This document shows positions 1 through 12,660 of a stretch of DNA of 64,000 nucleotides, piece by piece; position 1 is the stretch's first letter; the number at the start of each line of letters is the position of its first letter. The stretch covers positions 620,001 to 684,000 of the forward strand of contig JAIWNF010000016.1 in the NCBI GenBank assembly GCA_025093555.1, given 5' to 3'. Both the position numbers and the translations under genes were made by a program. A model generated the notes under the pieces. It had not been told where the DNA came from. It was given only the letters and a program-made list of their open reading frames with translations, and did not search any database. Origin of the DNA: Circinella umbellata (Eukaryota > Mucoromycota > Mucoromycetes > Mucorales > Lichtheimiaceae).

Positions 1-1048
1 CAACTCACACGTCTACACATAATATACCCTATTTTGTTCTTTTATGTATAGTACCTAGCTGATTATATATCATTTTATAAAATAATTATCTTGATTGACA
101 TTACTGCGTTATTCTTATCTGATATATTAAAATACACTACGCTTAATCAACATGTTGACAGTATATCCTTTTCATCTATTTTTGTTACATTATATTATTT
201 TTATGAAACAGCCGGCCTTTTACTCGTTATAAGCAACAACATTTAACATCTTTGGTGTTATAGCCAGAGAATAGATTTTATATTACTAAGCAGTTCACTA
301 TATCAGAATTGTATAAAAAATTAAAATAAAGTGATATCGTGACTATTTAAAAACTGAAGAAGAGATAACAAATCACCAGAAAAGGGAATTTTTTAATCGC
401 CAATAAAAGAGAGGGGTGCCCGTTTTCTCGATATTATATATATATAAACAAAGCAATGCACGTTATTATTGTTGGCGTGAATCCAGAAAAAACAAACTTA
501 TTTCTTACTCTATATATATATTAATATTCTCTATTTTCTAAGGGGGGATGGAAGCTGTATTTAGGGAAATTGAAAAATTAGGGAGAAGTAAAGCGATCTT
601 TTTTTTACTGGCATCAAACGTCAATGCCACTAGTACCCAATCGATTTTCTATCAAGGATAGAAATTTAACCTTTATATCGTCATTTTTTATATGCTGAAA
701 GATAACTGATAACAGCATTCATCTAAAACTGTTACTGTTTTTTCAGGCAGATGAAACATTTTATTCTAATACAGCCAGGAAAAAAAGACATAAAAGTAAC
801 GCTCAGGCGTGGATACGGATATTTTATTATACACCTGGTTTTATATGTACGTATAATAGAAATACAACTGTAATAATAAGCAAATGATTACACAGATAAC
901 GAATCGAACGTGGGTACAAAAAAAAAACATAAAAAAAATGATAATAAAAAAGTATTATACAGGCTAATATATGCATAATTGAACATGAATGTTTCAATTT
1001 TTTTTTTACAAAAGTTTAATACGTATCAGTTAATTTTTTGTTTGTTTG
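1..1048. other. AT-rich intergenic DNA, no gene seen
   Basis: Stops are frequent in all frames and I see no splice-linked coding exons or RNA-gene signature. The stretch holds A/T homopolymers and short TA repeats. It lies downstream of the minus-strand gene that ends at 1049. Confidence 0.6.
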
Positions 1049-2023
1049 TTATTTGTGTATTTCCCCCACATTACAGAAGATCCTTAAACAACTCCGTTGG
1101 CCCCAAACAAAGTCATCTTTACGTTTTTGTTGATACTGTCGATTCTTTAATGGTCGTGTAATCTTGGAATTTCGAATCATATTCTTTTCAACTGAAATCA
1201 TACGAAGTTCTGCAGAATTAATTCTAGTGTCGCGAATATATGAATGTGTTAATGTCCATAAAGGCTGTTTTTGTTGGGCTGGTCGTCGCACTGCTACTTG
1301 ACAATGAATGATCAATTCATCAACATTTTCATTTTCATTTTCATTATTATTATTATTATTAACACCTTCCATCTTGTTGGAAGATAGTAATGACCACAAC
1401 CAATGGTTATGACTCTCGTTATTATTTTTGCTAATCTTGTCTTCAGACGGACATCCTCGATAAAGTGGTATAGCCACAATGGAATCTGTATTTTCTTGAT
1501 CATTTACAAGTATGGACAATCTATTGTGTCGGCACATGTTGTCATCATCATTATTGCTGCCATTATAATAATGTATTTTGTTTTTGTCTGTTACTGTTAT
1601 TACTGGGCAACACTTCACATTTATTGTTGTGGATGAATTTGTAAAATCACTCTTCTGTTGTTGTCGTTGGCGGGAACTACTACATAAAGAATTGATATCA
1701 TCTTCACTATATTGTCTAATATCCATCCAGAATGAAATCATGTTGCGAAGGGACTGGATCATGTTGGTGTAGTTGGCTGTATTATTATAGGCACTCCATG
1801 CTTCTTCAGCATGTACAAATGGATCAGCTAAAGCAGATCGGTTTATTAAACTTGTTGTGGTTTCTGCTCTTGTTGCTAACTCCTGATGCTTCTGATTTTG
1901 AATGGGTGAGAATGACAAATATATTTTCTCATTATCAATGTTTTCTTCTCTATTGAATCTATCATTGTTTATTCGAGAATATGAAGGAACAGGTGGAACT
2001 GTATGTAAAAATGAATTCACCAT
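1049..2023 (-). CDS. Unrecognised 324-residue protein, low-complexity
   Basis: Single uninterrupted reading frame from ATG at 2023 to a stop at 1049, by far the longest frame in the first 8 kb. I do not recognise a family. Visible features: a Ser/Gln-rich middle (SSSRQRQQQ), a short Asn run followed by Asn-Glu repeats near residue 225, and a basic C-terminal third ending in a Trp/Cys-containing segment (DFVWGQRSCLRIF). No signal peptide or clear membrane helix is visible. Homopolymeric Asn/Gln tracts are common in real proteins of AT-rich fungi, which supports a genuine but fast-evolving gene. Introns could be hidden inside, since several GT...AG pairs exist, so the exact protein is uncertain. 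It has no close neighbour; the next confident gene is more than 6 kb away. Confidence 0.5.
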   Translation of the reverse strand: MVNSFLHTVPPVPSYSRINNDRFNREENIDNEKIYLSFSPIQNQKHQELATRAETTTSLINRSALADPFVHAEEAWSAYNNTANYTNMIQSLRNMISFWMDIRQYSEDDINSLCSSSRQRQQQKSDFTNSSTTINVKCCPVITVTDKNKIHYYNGSNNDDDNMCRHNRLSILVNDQENTDSIVAIPLYRGCPSEDKISKNNNESHNHWLWSLLSSNKMEGVNNNNNNENENENVDELIIHCQVAVRRPAQQKQPLWTLTHSYIRDTRINSAELRMISVEKNMIRNSKITRPLKNRQYQQKRKDDFVWGQRSCLRIFCNVGEIHK

Positions 2024-2591
2024 TTTGTGTATGAAGGTGTATCGTACTATAATTATAATAAACTTGTAGAAAAAAGAAAAGAATAGGAGGAGAAAAAAAC
2101 TGATTTCTTTAAATATTGTTAAATGTTGTAAGCAGGCGCAGTGAATGTATAATTTTATATAGTAAATAGATAGATAAGAAAAAAAAGCGGTGCGTATAAT
2201 ATTATTTTTGATATATTATCATTATTTGTAATGCATACATATATAAATAGTATTATGTTAAAACCCCATACCGAAACATATAAACATAACATAAATAAAT
2301 AAACAAACCAGATTATACAGTACTTATACACTAACAACATCCTTCATCATAGACATAAAAAGGAATCCGAATTCTGTCATCTTTTACCGCTTTTGGAAAT
2401 ACTTATCTTTTCAACCATAATTTTTACTTTTGTTGTTAGTAAGGTATTTGAAATATATATAAAAAAATATTGACTTATATTATATTAGATATTTATAGAC
2501 GTATGACTGTTTTAATTTTATGCTGTATAATCCTTAGGTGCATTTCTATAAGTATGTAAGAGTAGTAATACTAATAATAATTACTATAACT
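2024..2591. other. AT-rich intergenic DNA
   Basis: Probable promoter side of the minus-strand gene starting at 2023. Purine-rich tracts occur around 2070-2095; otherwise nothing is recognisable. Confidence 0.5.
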
Positions 2592-2846
2592 CTTGCTGAA
2601 GTAAAATAGCGGGATACGTATGGTTGACAACAAGAAATATGTGGCACATATAGAAAATATGAATACCACCTCCGATTGCCACTAATAAAATTCTTATCCA
2701 TTTTTTTTGTTTCTTACGTTTCAACTTTTCGATTTGAAAGTTGATATGATTATATATTTCCCCAACACATGTTGTCTCTGGAACTTTTCTTGCGTTGGTG
2801 AATTGGAGCTTTGCCAGTTTGTGGGAAAATAGTGTGTTGGATTTTC
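2592..2846 (-). pseudogene. Coding relic or 3' exon with one membrane segment
   Basis: On the minus strand a frame opens after a stop near 2845 and runs to a stop at 2592 without any ATG. The peptide reads like real protein: a charged helix-like part (FQIEKLKRKKQKKW) is followed by a hydrophobic stretch of about 22 residues (IRILLVAIGGGIHIFYMC) and a short polar tail. That is the layout of a single-pass, tail-anchored or small mitochondrial membrane protein. No convincing upstream exon was found, so it is either the last exon of a gene I cannot complete or a decayed gene. The family is unknown. Confidence 0.3.
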
Positions 2847-5800
2847 ATAACATAAGAAAATGCTCATTCGTTTTTTAAGCAAAGATTATATCGGGATTGC
2901 TGTCACTAATGTGGTCACCAGAGCCTTAGTTATGCTTTTTCTTTTTTTGAAATAATATGTAAGATAGCCAGTCAGCATTATAAAATTCAAATTGGCCGGG
3001 TTCTTATAATTTGAATCTTATTTAAAGAACTACGTACATCTGGTGCTTGAATTATGTTCAAGTGCACAAGGTTAAATAACTTGAGATATATCAAAGCACA
3101 ATTTTGTTTTCTCTTTTTGTTACCTGCTGTGATCGACCTACTCTTTCACTTCTAATAATATTTTCATTAAAATATATTTCTTGATTAAATCAAACATTAT
3201 AAAAGTCTTTAAACAATTGCTTAAACTGAAAGGACGGCAACTGAGCACAACTCGTGATGAACAATTATTTAACTAACGCAAAAGCATTTTTATTGAAAAT
3301 TGTTGCTTGAATAACTAGATTTTCATCCACATTTTATCCGTGAACTTTATCATTCCAACTTTGCAACCTACAGAAATAAGCGAGAAAACATATATAATTT
3401 GCAAATCAACTGAGATCAATTTTTTTCTAAAATAGGCAAAGTTATATGAAAATCTAAAGAAATTGCTGCAAGACACTGCTGATAATGACCTTTTTATATC
3501 CTGTTTTTGATGCTCTTCTTGTTATCATAATGGTTTATAGTGTATGATGTTACCCATATTTAATTATAATGTGTATCAAGTAAGCCTTCTTTATATAGTA
3601 GAAGTTTATAATTACAAGTGTCCCTAATCTTAGATAACCTTTGTATAGTGAACATATCACTAATAAGCACGATACCTGTAACAAGTTACTTAGACTCAAC
3701 TACAACCATTGAAGATGAGACGTTGCTTTCTATACTTATAGTTACACATTAGTAAATCACCCAAATAAGCTAGATCCACATTTGTGTGTATGGGTAATAC
3801 ATTATAAAAAATTACAGTATACTAGTATTCTTAGAATCTTGCAATATATTTTCAAAAAAAAGTTGCTATGGACTCAGATCAGCATATATATCACGTCGTG
3901 TCCACTTTTATCTTTATTTACTCCAGAAAAAAACGAGCTACGTATCAAACTGTTTGAGAGTTGGCTATCAAACTATTAAAATTAGTAAGATACAATTTAC
4001 ACTCAATATCCACAACTTCTAATTTCATTTCACAATTTTTTTCTTTATATCAGTAAAATTACCTTTGCTAAAAATTGAACTCTCATTCTGACTCTTTTAT
4101 GTATGTATCCTTTAATTTATTTTTGTTTACACCTCTTAACTCTTTCTATTATGCATTAACATAATTTTTTTAATTGTGTTGAGAAAAAAAAACTATACCT
4201 GTTTGTATATTCATGAAGATACCCCGACTATATTTCTTGTATCCATTGATTGTTGTAGCTTGATAACTCTTTTTATTTATGATATCCACTTATAGGTATC
4301 TTCTTTTAATAAACACTACTGACTTACTATTTTTTGTTGTCCATTATTCTAGAATATGGAAGTATTTTGAATACTATTTATTATCACGTCAATCCCACCG
4401 GTTCACCATTCACTATATCTCAATTATCCACTACGTATTGATAATTATATTACATAGTAGTATGTTAAAGTACTAACATTTCATGCTACTCTTTTCTGTT
4501 CTTTTATTCCTTTATTTATTCATTCAACAATTGACCATTATTTATATATATTATCCAAACCATCCTGTATTATATTTAGTATCTAACCTTTAAAAAACTC
4601 ATATCTCATTATCTCATTACCTTAAAATATGACAGTAATACTTCTATACAATTACTTAAACTCGTAACAAACCTCATCTACTGGTATAGTATGTTCATCA
4701 TCGAATATTTGTTCAGTTTAGCACGCTGTTAAAAAAATAGATAGATTATTATAATGACGTTAACATCATAATGGTGATAATAAAAAAGAATATCCTTCAT
4801 CAAAATAATAAACAAAATGGAAAGTTGTATATGACGTGTATCTGGGTGATATATATACGAATGGATAATGGATGGTAATAAACGTGATGAAATATTAACA
4901 AATTTCAAGATTAAATGAAAATATAATAATATACAATAATATGTACAAACGAGTAATAAATCTTGCATAATATGATTCCATAGTTGCTTTTTGTTATTTT
5001 TTTGTAATAAAAGCTTATATATTTATGTACTAGTTGGCAATAATTGTCTAGGGGGAATAACAAAAATAATTTCTTACCGACAAGTTCTTATTGAATATCA
5101 CAATGTGGTTTTATGATTAATTTGGAAGAGAAAGGGAATTCAGAAAAGTATAAAAGGAAGCGCAATTGGCCGCGCGCGTTACTCGACCACGTCTCTCTCA
5201 CTTATGTACATAACGATATAGTGAGAGAAAAGATAAGAAATATTGAACGATACTTACAGAAAGTTGAACTGCTAATATAAGTTTCATAAACATTTAAAGT
5301 TATATAACAATTATAACTGTATATATAGTGTATAAATGGTCGGATATGGCGTAATTATATTAGATTGTTTGTATCTTTGAAAAAATATAAAAGTGGGGTG
5401 TCCGTAAGAATTGAAATTACCTAATATAGTGTGTTTTTGAGGTGTCCGTAGTAGTTCCCCTTCTTTAAGAAATCTATAGTATGATCCTATAATATACAAC
5501 ATTAAAGAGCACAATGGATAATAGAAGTACTAGTTCGCATCCTTTTGTTGATCTTCATCTTTTTTTTTTTTTTTTTGAAGATTGTCAAAAAAAATTTCAT
5601 TACGTACATACGTATAAGAGAACTATTGAAAAGCAGACAATGATAAAAATGTTATGTCATGTAGACTATTTTATATAAATGGATACAATCGAATGGCTTG
5701 AAATCGTAATTCTTATTGTTATTATAATTATCTAGAGTATTATCATGTCCATTTCTGACATAATAGCATTGGTACGTAAAGATGAAGGATATGTGATGAG

Positions 5801-6901
5801 AGTGTAGTACCGAAAAATAATAACTATCTTTACTCATAGTAGTTGATGGTGATATAGTGTTGCTATGTATTCTTGATGAGGGTTAGGCATTACCGAAAAA
5901 AAAACATGAAGCATTATATTTATTGAGATAGTATTATATTACATATACCGTAAGGATCGAATTGATCACAGATGTTTTATTTTACTAGCTTAGGAAAATA
6001 GTATCTTATCCACTTTTTTTTTGGATAATTGATCCAACATTAATATATTTTTCTTGAGTAATATTTTTACTTTTATCATTTGGCATTATATGAGGCCCAA
6101 AAATAACCTTCCACATAAATATATATTTTTTCTTCTTATAAGTTATAATTCCTAGGCTCTTTTTTATTTATTCCACCTGAGTGGATTTTAGATCATTTCT
6201 ATTACTTTATTTCATTCAATTGCCCTAATCCCTAGTCTGTTAGTTCAATTCAATTGTGTTTTATCTGTCAATCTAAACAGGAATTCAACATCAAGTTACA
6301 AGTGTATACATACCATCATTCTCTTTGTGTCAATACAGAACTGTGTTATAAATGTTAGAGGTAAAGCTTGGGTACACCATCCATCATAGATATTGTGCTT
6401 TTTTTTTTCTTGGCCAAATAGGAAAATACCCCTTCCTCTTAGGTAAAAGCATGCCTATTCACTTTATTAACATCATTTGAAGCTTTTTATATTGTGATTA
6501 ATGATATTATTATTATTATTATTATTACATGTTTGAGAAACTTTGTTAATTAGCAATATATAAATATTACGTACTTTATATTGAAAATAGATTCTTACTA
6601 ATGTTGTAAATACTCAAGGGTATAACTTTACATAGTATAATACTCCTTTCTTCCTACTTATATTCTCTCCTTTTCAAAACGTTCCTTTGTAATCAACTTT
6701 TTTTTTTTTTTCAAAAAGAAGAATAGTAATTCTTAAGTTATTGAACGCACAAACATTCAATCCCTTTTTCTCAGCACTCCGTTTTTTATTTCTTTTACTT
6801 GCTCCGTATTCAAATATTTATAGCTTGGAATTTTTTTTTTACGACATTAACTTTTGAACTTTCTTATATATATCGATTCTTATTATTCATAATAAATAGG
6901 A

Positions 6902-6937
<36 letters not shown>

Positions 6938-8357
6938 ATAAAAAAAAGGTTACCCTATTTATATTACGTATTAAAAACATTATGTTACAAAATGATGTAG
7001 AATGTTCCAGTCTACTAAATATATCACAACCCCGGATTTTTTCTACTCGAGGGTCCAAAGATTTGTAAGGAGAAATACATAAATATAGTGAAATCACATT
7101 ATTTTGTTTTTTTTTGCTTTTCGTTTTAGATGAATTTTGCAAAAAAAAAAAAAACAGATCATGCATTAATAATTATGCGTGAGAGTATAAATGATAATAA
7201 AAGCTTTTATTGTTTTTTGTTGTTGATCTTTTTTTTTGTGATCTGTTGCAGAAAGATAAAAAAAAATTGAAGAGGAAAAAAAAAAAAAGGAGGGAAGGGA
7301 AGGGATGAAAATGAGAATTTTTCTTTTTCTTATATGTATAATAATGTTGTTGTGGCAACAATCGAAACAACTATGATTATCACCATGGCAATCCATACTT
7401 ATGTTTTACAAATCAGAAATAATTCTAATATAGCACGTAATAATAAGAAAAGGGGATGTTTAAGTATGTAACCTTGAAAAAGGTAATTATTAGTGTGTAC
7501 ATCGCTACCAAGGAGGCTTTCTTTCTTTTTAAGTTTTATGGGTTGGATTATTTGAATTATCTTTTTTAGTAAGATATTCCTCTCTCTGTGATGTGTGTGT
7601 TTACTCTTTCTGTTTTATATATATATATATGACTAATGTTTTTTTCTATATAATATTTACTTGCCACATAAAGCTTAATAAGACTAGTTAATATATGAAT
7701 TGGTCAATCAAAGACTATATAGAAATAATTATAGTAAGAATAAAATATATATACCACTTAAAAGAAAGTATTCTATAAAACTATTATGAAATAGTTATCA
7801 TAGTTTTCTTTAGAACGAGACTAAAAAAACAACTAAAGGGACTTGTAATAATTTTTTTTTATTACTTAACTTTCCCCCGCCCCCGTTATCTTTCTTTTCA
7901 GTATATTTACATATGTTTTTCTTTTTATAAGGTTTTTTTTTTCGCCACCTTTTGTATTATTATGTATTTACCATTATTTAATTATTATTTATAATTATTT
8001 ATAATTATACTTATTATTATTATAATAATAATAATAGAGAATTCGGTTAAGGGATCATCTTTTTTTTTCTTCTATTTTATTATAAAGGTTCTAAACCTTA
8101 CTTGTTTGAATTGACTCTATAGAACTTCCTTTTTTTTTCATTTCATTTCTTTTTTTTTAACTCTTCTTTTTTTCATATCTTCTTTAAACTAACTTTTTTA
8201 TTATTATTATTATATATATCCCATTCTTCATCCTGAAAGAAATAAAAAAAAATAAATTGAAGATATAAAAATAATAAACGTTAAAAATTGATATAACCCA
8301 AAACCCCTCTTTTCTTTTAACCTATATTTACCATCCATTACATCTATCCTATTATAA
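2847..8357. other. 5.5-kb gene-poor AT-rich region
   Basis: All open frames are short, AT-driven and without splice-linked partners. The stretch contains many T/A homopolymers, a TTA-repeat near 6507-6527, a GA microsatellite at 6905-6932 and T/C-rich tracts just upstream of the zinc-finger gene. The motif TACGTA/ACGTA recurs often. No RNA gene was recognised. Confidence 0.6.
6905..6932. repeat. (GA)n microsatellite
   Basis: An uninterrupted run of about fourteen GA units in non-coding DNA. Confidence 0.9.
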
Positions 8358-10283
8358 ATGACTTTTCAAACAGAATATCAATTTTGGTAAGTATATTAGA
8401 TTATCTTTTATCTCAAAATAAAAAAAAAAAAAAGTTATACAAATAGTAAATTTTCTGTCTTTTTCTTTCAGTGTTCAAGTACAAGAAACATCATTACGAT
8501 TTAATATCCATTTTTTCGTTAAAGAAAATTCTACACCAAAATTTAATGATTTTTTAAAAACAATACAACATAGTGCACAAGTAAATTATAACATATTTTT
8601 ATAGATTATTAGTCAATAATCCATTTAATCGCATCAATAATTGATAAAGAAATAAAAAAAAAAGTCTAATATGATATTTTATATAGAATCTGAGTATAAA
8701 TGAATATCAAATCAGTATTAACAATACACGAGACCCTGAAAGGAATGTATTGTGCGACGATCAATCATTACGAAATGCATTACAATCCCTTGATAAGAAT
8801 GACAACGTACCTTATATTATGCTAAGCCGCAAAAGTCGACATATTTCCGAACAAAAACAAAAACAACAATGTAGATTTATTTCTTTTATTATTATTATTA
8901 TTATTACATTTAACTGGTGTCATGCATAAGGAACCAAAAAAAGGGGGAAGTTGTAATTCAAAGATGAATTGTGAATCTCACTAACCATTTATTGCAACTT
9001 TTCTTAAAAAAATAGTTAACCAGCAACAACAACATCCTTTTCGTCTCACAGCTATATTAGATAATGATGTACCTGTTGTTAAACCAACAGTATATCGATG
9101 GAAACCGAATAATAATAATAATGAAGATAATACATATCAACAAAGATGTCAAAATACTCAATCAACACTTCTTCCATCCCTTGGTAAACGTAGTAGTATG
9201 GATAGTTCAACAGGTGCACGAAAAGATTCTGGTGTATCATTAGAAACAGAAGAACCTATAAAAAAGAAACAACGTGTTATATCAGCAGAAGAATCCATGG
9301 AAACTAGAAAGTTACCAGAATTAATTCAACAACAACCTCATCCTCATCCTCATTATTCTTCTCATCATGGTGAATTTTTTTATACTGCGAGTCGTTCTAC
9401 TCCAATGACTACTTCCACTCCAATAACCCATCAACATAATAGACCTCATTTTTTAGAACCTAGATCACCTAGAATTCATCCATTGGATCGCCGAGCTAGT
9501 CAAAGTACACCTATGAGTACGACTAGTAATAATAATTTAAATTGTAATAGCAGTAATAATGATAATAATTCGAGCAGTAGTAGCACTAGTGCATTTACTG
9601 TACCTCCTATTAATAATTCTAGTTCAACAAAAACATCATCAGCGTCATCTACATCTTCTACTACTTCCTCTTCCTCCTCTTCATCGTCATCATCATCATC
9701 AACTTTATCAGGAAATAAATTAGTTACTACAATTACAAACATATCGAATAATAATAATAATAATAATAATAGACGTACGAGTGGTGTCACATTACCCGCT
9801 TTATCATCAGTGACAGCACCTCATCATCATCATCGAAGAGCAACTGTGGCTCATTTACATGATTTAACAACGAATGCTACAAAAAAAACTTCATCTTCTT
9901 CATTAATTCATAATGATAATAGCAGTAGTGTAACGAATGAACAACAGAGATATCATCCACATCGTGCTTCAGCTCCTATGATATTACCTCCTCATAGACA
10001 TTCTCATCAACAGCAACAACAACAACAACAGCAACAATTATTTGTATGTGAAAAAATGGTAGACGATATTGGACGTATGTGTGGACAAACTTTTCGACGT
10101 TCTTATGATTTATCAAGACATCAAGCTATTCATTTAAGAAATCGACCTTATTGTTATTGTGCTCAATGTGGTAAAAAGTTTACTAGAATGGATGCATTAC
10201 GTCGTCATGAACGTGTTCAAGGTCATTCTCCTCCTTCTTCTTCTTCTACTACTACTTCTACTCGTGCTGCTAGTACTAGTTAA
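8358..10283 (+). CDS. C2H2 zinc-finger protein, two C-terminal fingers
   Basis: Four-exon model: 8358-8386, 8472-8580, 8687-8870, 9016-10283; introns GT-AG with matching phases, giving 529 residues from ATG 8358. The first ~105 residues are a compact non-repetitive region of unknown fold; the middle (roughly 150-440) is disordered with Ser, Asn, Thr, His and Gln runs. Two C2H2 fingers follow. Finger 1 (452-480) has an unusual C-x10-C knuckle, then x12-H-x3-H; finger 2 (489-511) is C-x2-C-x12-H-x5-H with the linker RNRPYCY before it. The pair resembles fungal DNA-binding factors, so a nuclear transcription factor is inferred; target genes are unknown. A basic KKKQR patch after residue 190 could be a nuclear localisation signal. 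The stop codon is immediately followed by a TAA repeat. It is convergent with the Emi1-like gene. Confidence 0.85.
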
Positions 10284-10913
10284 TAATAATAATAATAATA
10301 ATAATAACTCGAATGGATCATTAACAACGACACTAATACCTCCACCAGCAACTTTTCCAAATAATAATCAATCCATCGACTTTTTAATCATCGTCATCAT
10401 GCTCAGCAGGCTAGAGTATGAAGACGACAAAATAAAAAAAAAAGAAGGACACCTTATTTTTATATATCTTTTCTTTATACCACCACCTTTTTTTTTTGCG
10501 TATATATCAAAGTAATTAACTTTATTATTATTTATATACAAAGTTAATGAAAAATAATAATAATATATAATCTTTCTCTCCTCCCCCTTTCTTTCTTTGT
10601 TTCCTTTTCCACTTCTTACTATTATATTTTTTTTCCACTTCTTTTTAATACTTGTAATAAACCTTCTCTCTCTTTCTTTGTTTTTTTTCTGTCTTTCTAT
10701 ATATACAACATAATTATCTTTTACCTACCCCTTGCATAATAAATTAATAATAAATCTACACTATAACCTTTCTTTCTATTTCAAATCGAAAATGTTCTAT
10801 TAATAATATATATTGTATTTACAGGTATATAATAAATCATATATTTGTGTTGTGCTGTGTGTGTGTGTGTGTGTTTTGTATATATACAATAAAAAAAGGT
10901 TCTCTCCCTTCTT
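10284..10913. other. Convergent intergenic region
   Basis: Holds the 3' regions of the zinc-finger gene and of the Emi1-like gene. Visible elements are a TAA repeat right after the stop, C/T-rich tracts and a short GT repeat near 10855-10874. No gene is seen. Confidence 0.6.
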
Positions 10914-11077
10914 TTAAACCTTCAAATCACGTGCTTCCCATACTTCTTCTGAACTACGTAATTGGTTCTTTTGTGCTTGTTTTTCTAACTCTCGTTTTTT
11001 AATCATACTCTAGAATAAATAATTAACATTAATTCCAATCAAACTAATTATAAATAAACTTTTCTCCTTATAAAACC

Positions 11078-11117
<40 letters not shown>

Positions 11118-11489
11118 AACTTACATCGCCCACTTGATTCGATTTTGTTTTTGTTGATAAACAAAATTTAAAGTCTTCATAATATGAACTACAATCTTTT
11201 TTTTCACCATATCGATAATAATGGACAGCTTGTGCTCCAAGTGCTAGACAACGCAAAATATAAAAATAAAATGGTTAATCGTTATAAAAAAAAAGGGGGG
11301 GGAAGAGGACGAATTAAAATAAATATATAAAAACTTACTATAACATTGAAATACATTATCAAAAGTTTGACTTATACTACATTTTTTATATTCTTGCTTT
11401 GTTTCTTGTTCAAATTCATCAAAGAAAGCAGTTGTATCAGCATCATGGTGATCTGTTGTTGTTGTTTTGTTATTATTATTATCACTCAT
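10914..11489 (-). CDS. Emi1/DUF3128-like small cysteine protein
   Basis: Three exons on the minus strand: 11489-11339, 11243-11125, 11009-10914; 121 residues, all splice phases consistent. After a polar N-terminus of about 35 residues come the family hallmarks: FDNVFQCYTLGAQAVHYYRYG, then a Cys-containing segment (KKDCSSYYEDFKFC) and, near the C-terminus, the motif SSEEVWEAR. These match the family that includes yeast Emi1 and human C22orf39/PANTS (DUF3128), small proteins with paired cysteines. In yeast Emi1 affects early meiotic induction and respiratory growth; the biochemical role is not established. Length fits the family. It is divergent from the ABCC transporter, 1.2 kb away. Identification rests on motif recognition. 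Confidence 0.85.
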
Positions 11490-12660
11490 TATGAATTAGA
11501 AAAAATGTGTGTGCGTGTTATAGAAAAAATATAAATCAAAATAAACACAGGGCTGGGCTAAAAAAAGTAAATTGGGGGATTCTGAGTACTATTTACTGCA
11601 TTTACACCCAACAGCATTGTTTTGATTCTTCACGAAAAAAAATGTTTAATATCATCTTTTCACTTGGGAGTTGTTGATCTGCGCAGCAAACTATTACAAA
11701 TCATTCTCGATCTTTATTGCTATTGGTAACAAATTGAGTAACAAGATTCAAGATGATTTACTATTAATGGCTGTTGTCATGTGTAATATTTGTTTTGTTA
11801 TCGAGTTTGTTTCTATAGCAACAAAAAAAAACATAATTATTTTTATATATTAAAGAATTGTTATGATCAATTCAATTCATTTTCATTATTTTTTATTAAG
11901 TATATAACATAACTTTATAGAAATATATACATATAAACAAATAAAGAAAACGTCAAAAAAAAACCGAAGAGAAAGAGAGTATGAATTATATTAACAAAGT
12001 TGGTTCTTGCGTAGTTGTGGCGAAATGAGCTCCTCTTTTTCTTTCCTTATTTATCAAACTGCGAAAATGATGGCTGTTCCTCAAAGTATCTTGTTTCCTT
12101 TTTTACAACTTTTAGCCTTTTGTGTCAATAAAAGACCCCCATTATTACAATTGTAAATTAAAATTGACCGAGGTAGCGGAGGATAGTTGTTTACAACTTT
12201 AATTTTTTTTTTTAGAGTGATAAAAAAAAGATCGGAAACAACTTGAGAACCCGGCGACTCGACCGTGTTTTTTTAAGGGGGGGGAGAGGAAACCAAAAAA
12301 AAAACCAGAGTTTATCAAAAGAAAGGGTTTATAATGAAAAAGAAAGAAAAGAAAAAAATAATTATACAACATTCATCCCCCTTCGCACTTTATTTTTGAA
12401 AATAAAGATAACATTCAATGTATATAAATTGAACGCCACAAGATAATACATATTGAAATATCTCAAAAAAAAAAAAAAGGTTCATGGATTAAAAAGAAAT
12501 GTTTATCTACCGCAGCAAAAAAAAAAAAAAAAAAAAAAATATGCATGTGCTTCTGATTTAAAAAAAAAAAAAGATTTTATTCAAGCGGAAATCGTTTTTC
12601 TGTTGTTTCTTGGCTTCTTCTTCTTTCTTTTCAAACAAAGAATTCAAAAAAAAAAAAGTT
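11490..12660. other. Divergent promoter region
   Basis: Separates the start of the Emi1-like gene (minus) from the start of the ABC transporter (plus). It contains a slightly GC-richer patch at 12165-12290 and long A runs, the longest near 12520-12539. No coding exon is convincing. Confidence 0.5.

Noticed and set aside
9500..9790. Acidic/leucine-rich minus-strand frame
   Set aside because: It is the reverse complement of Ser/Asn repeat codons in the zinc-finger gene. The same holds for the frames antisense to 58677-58950.
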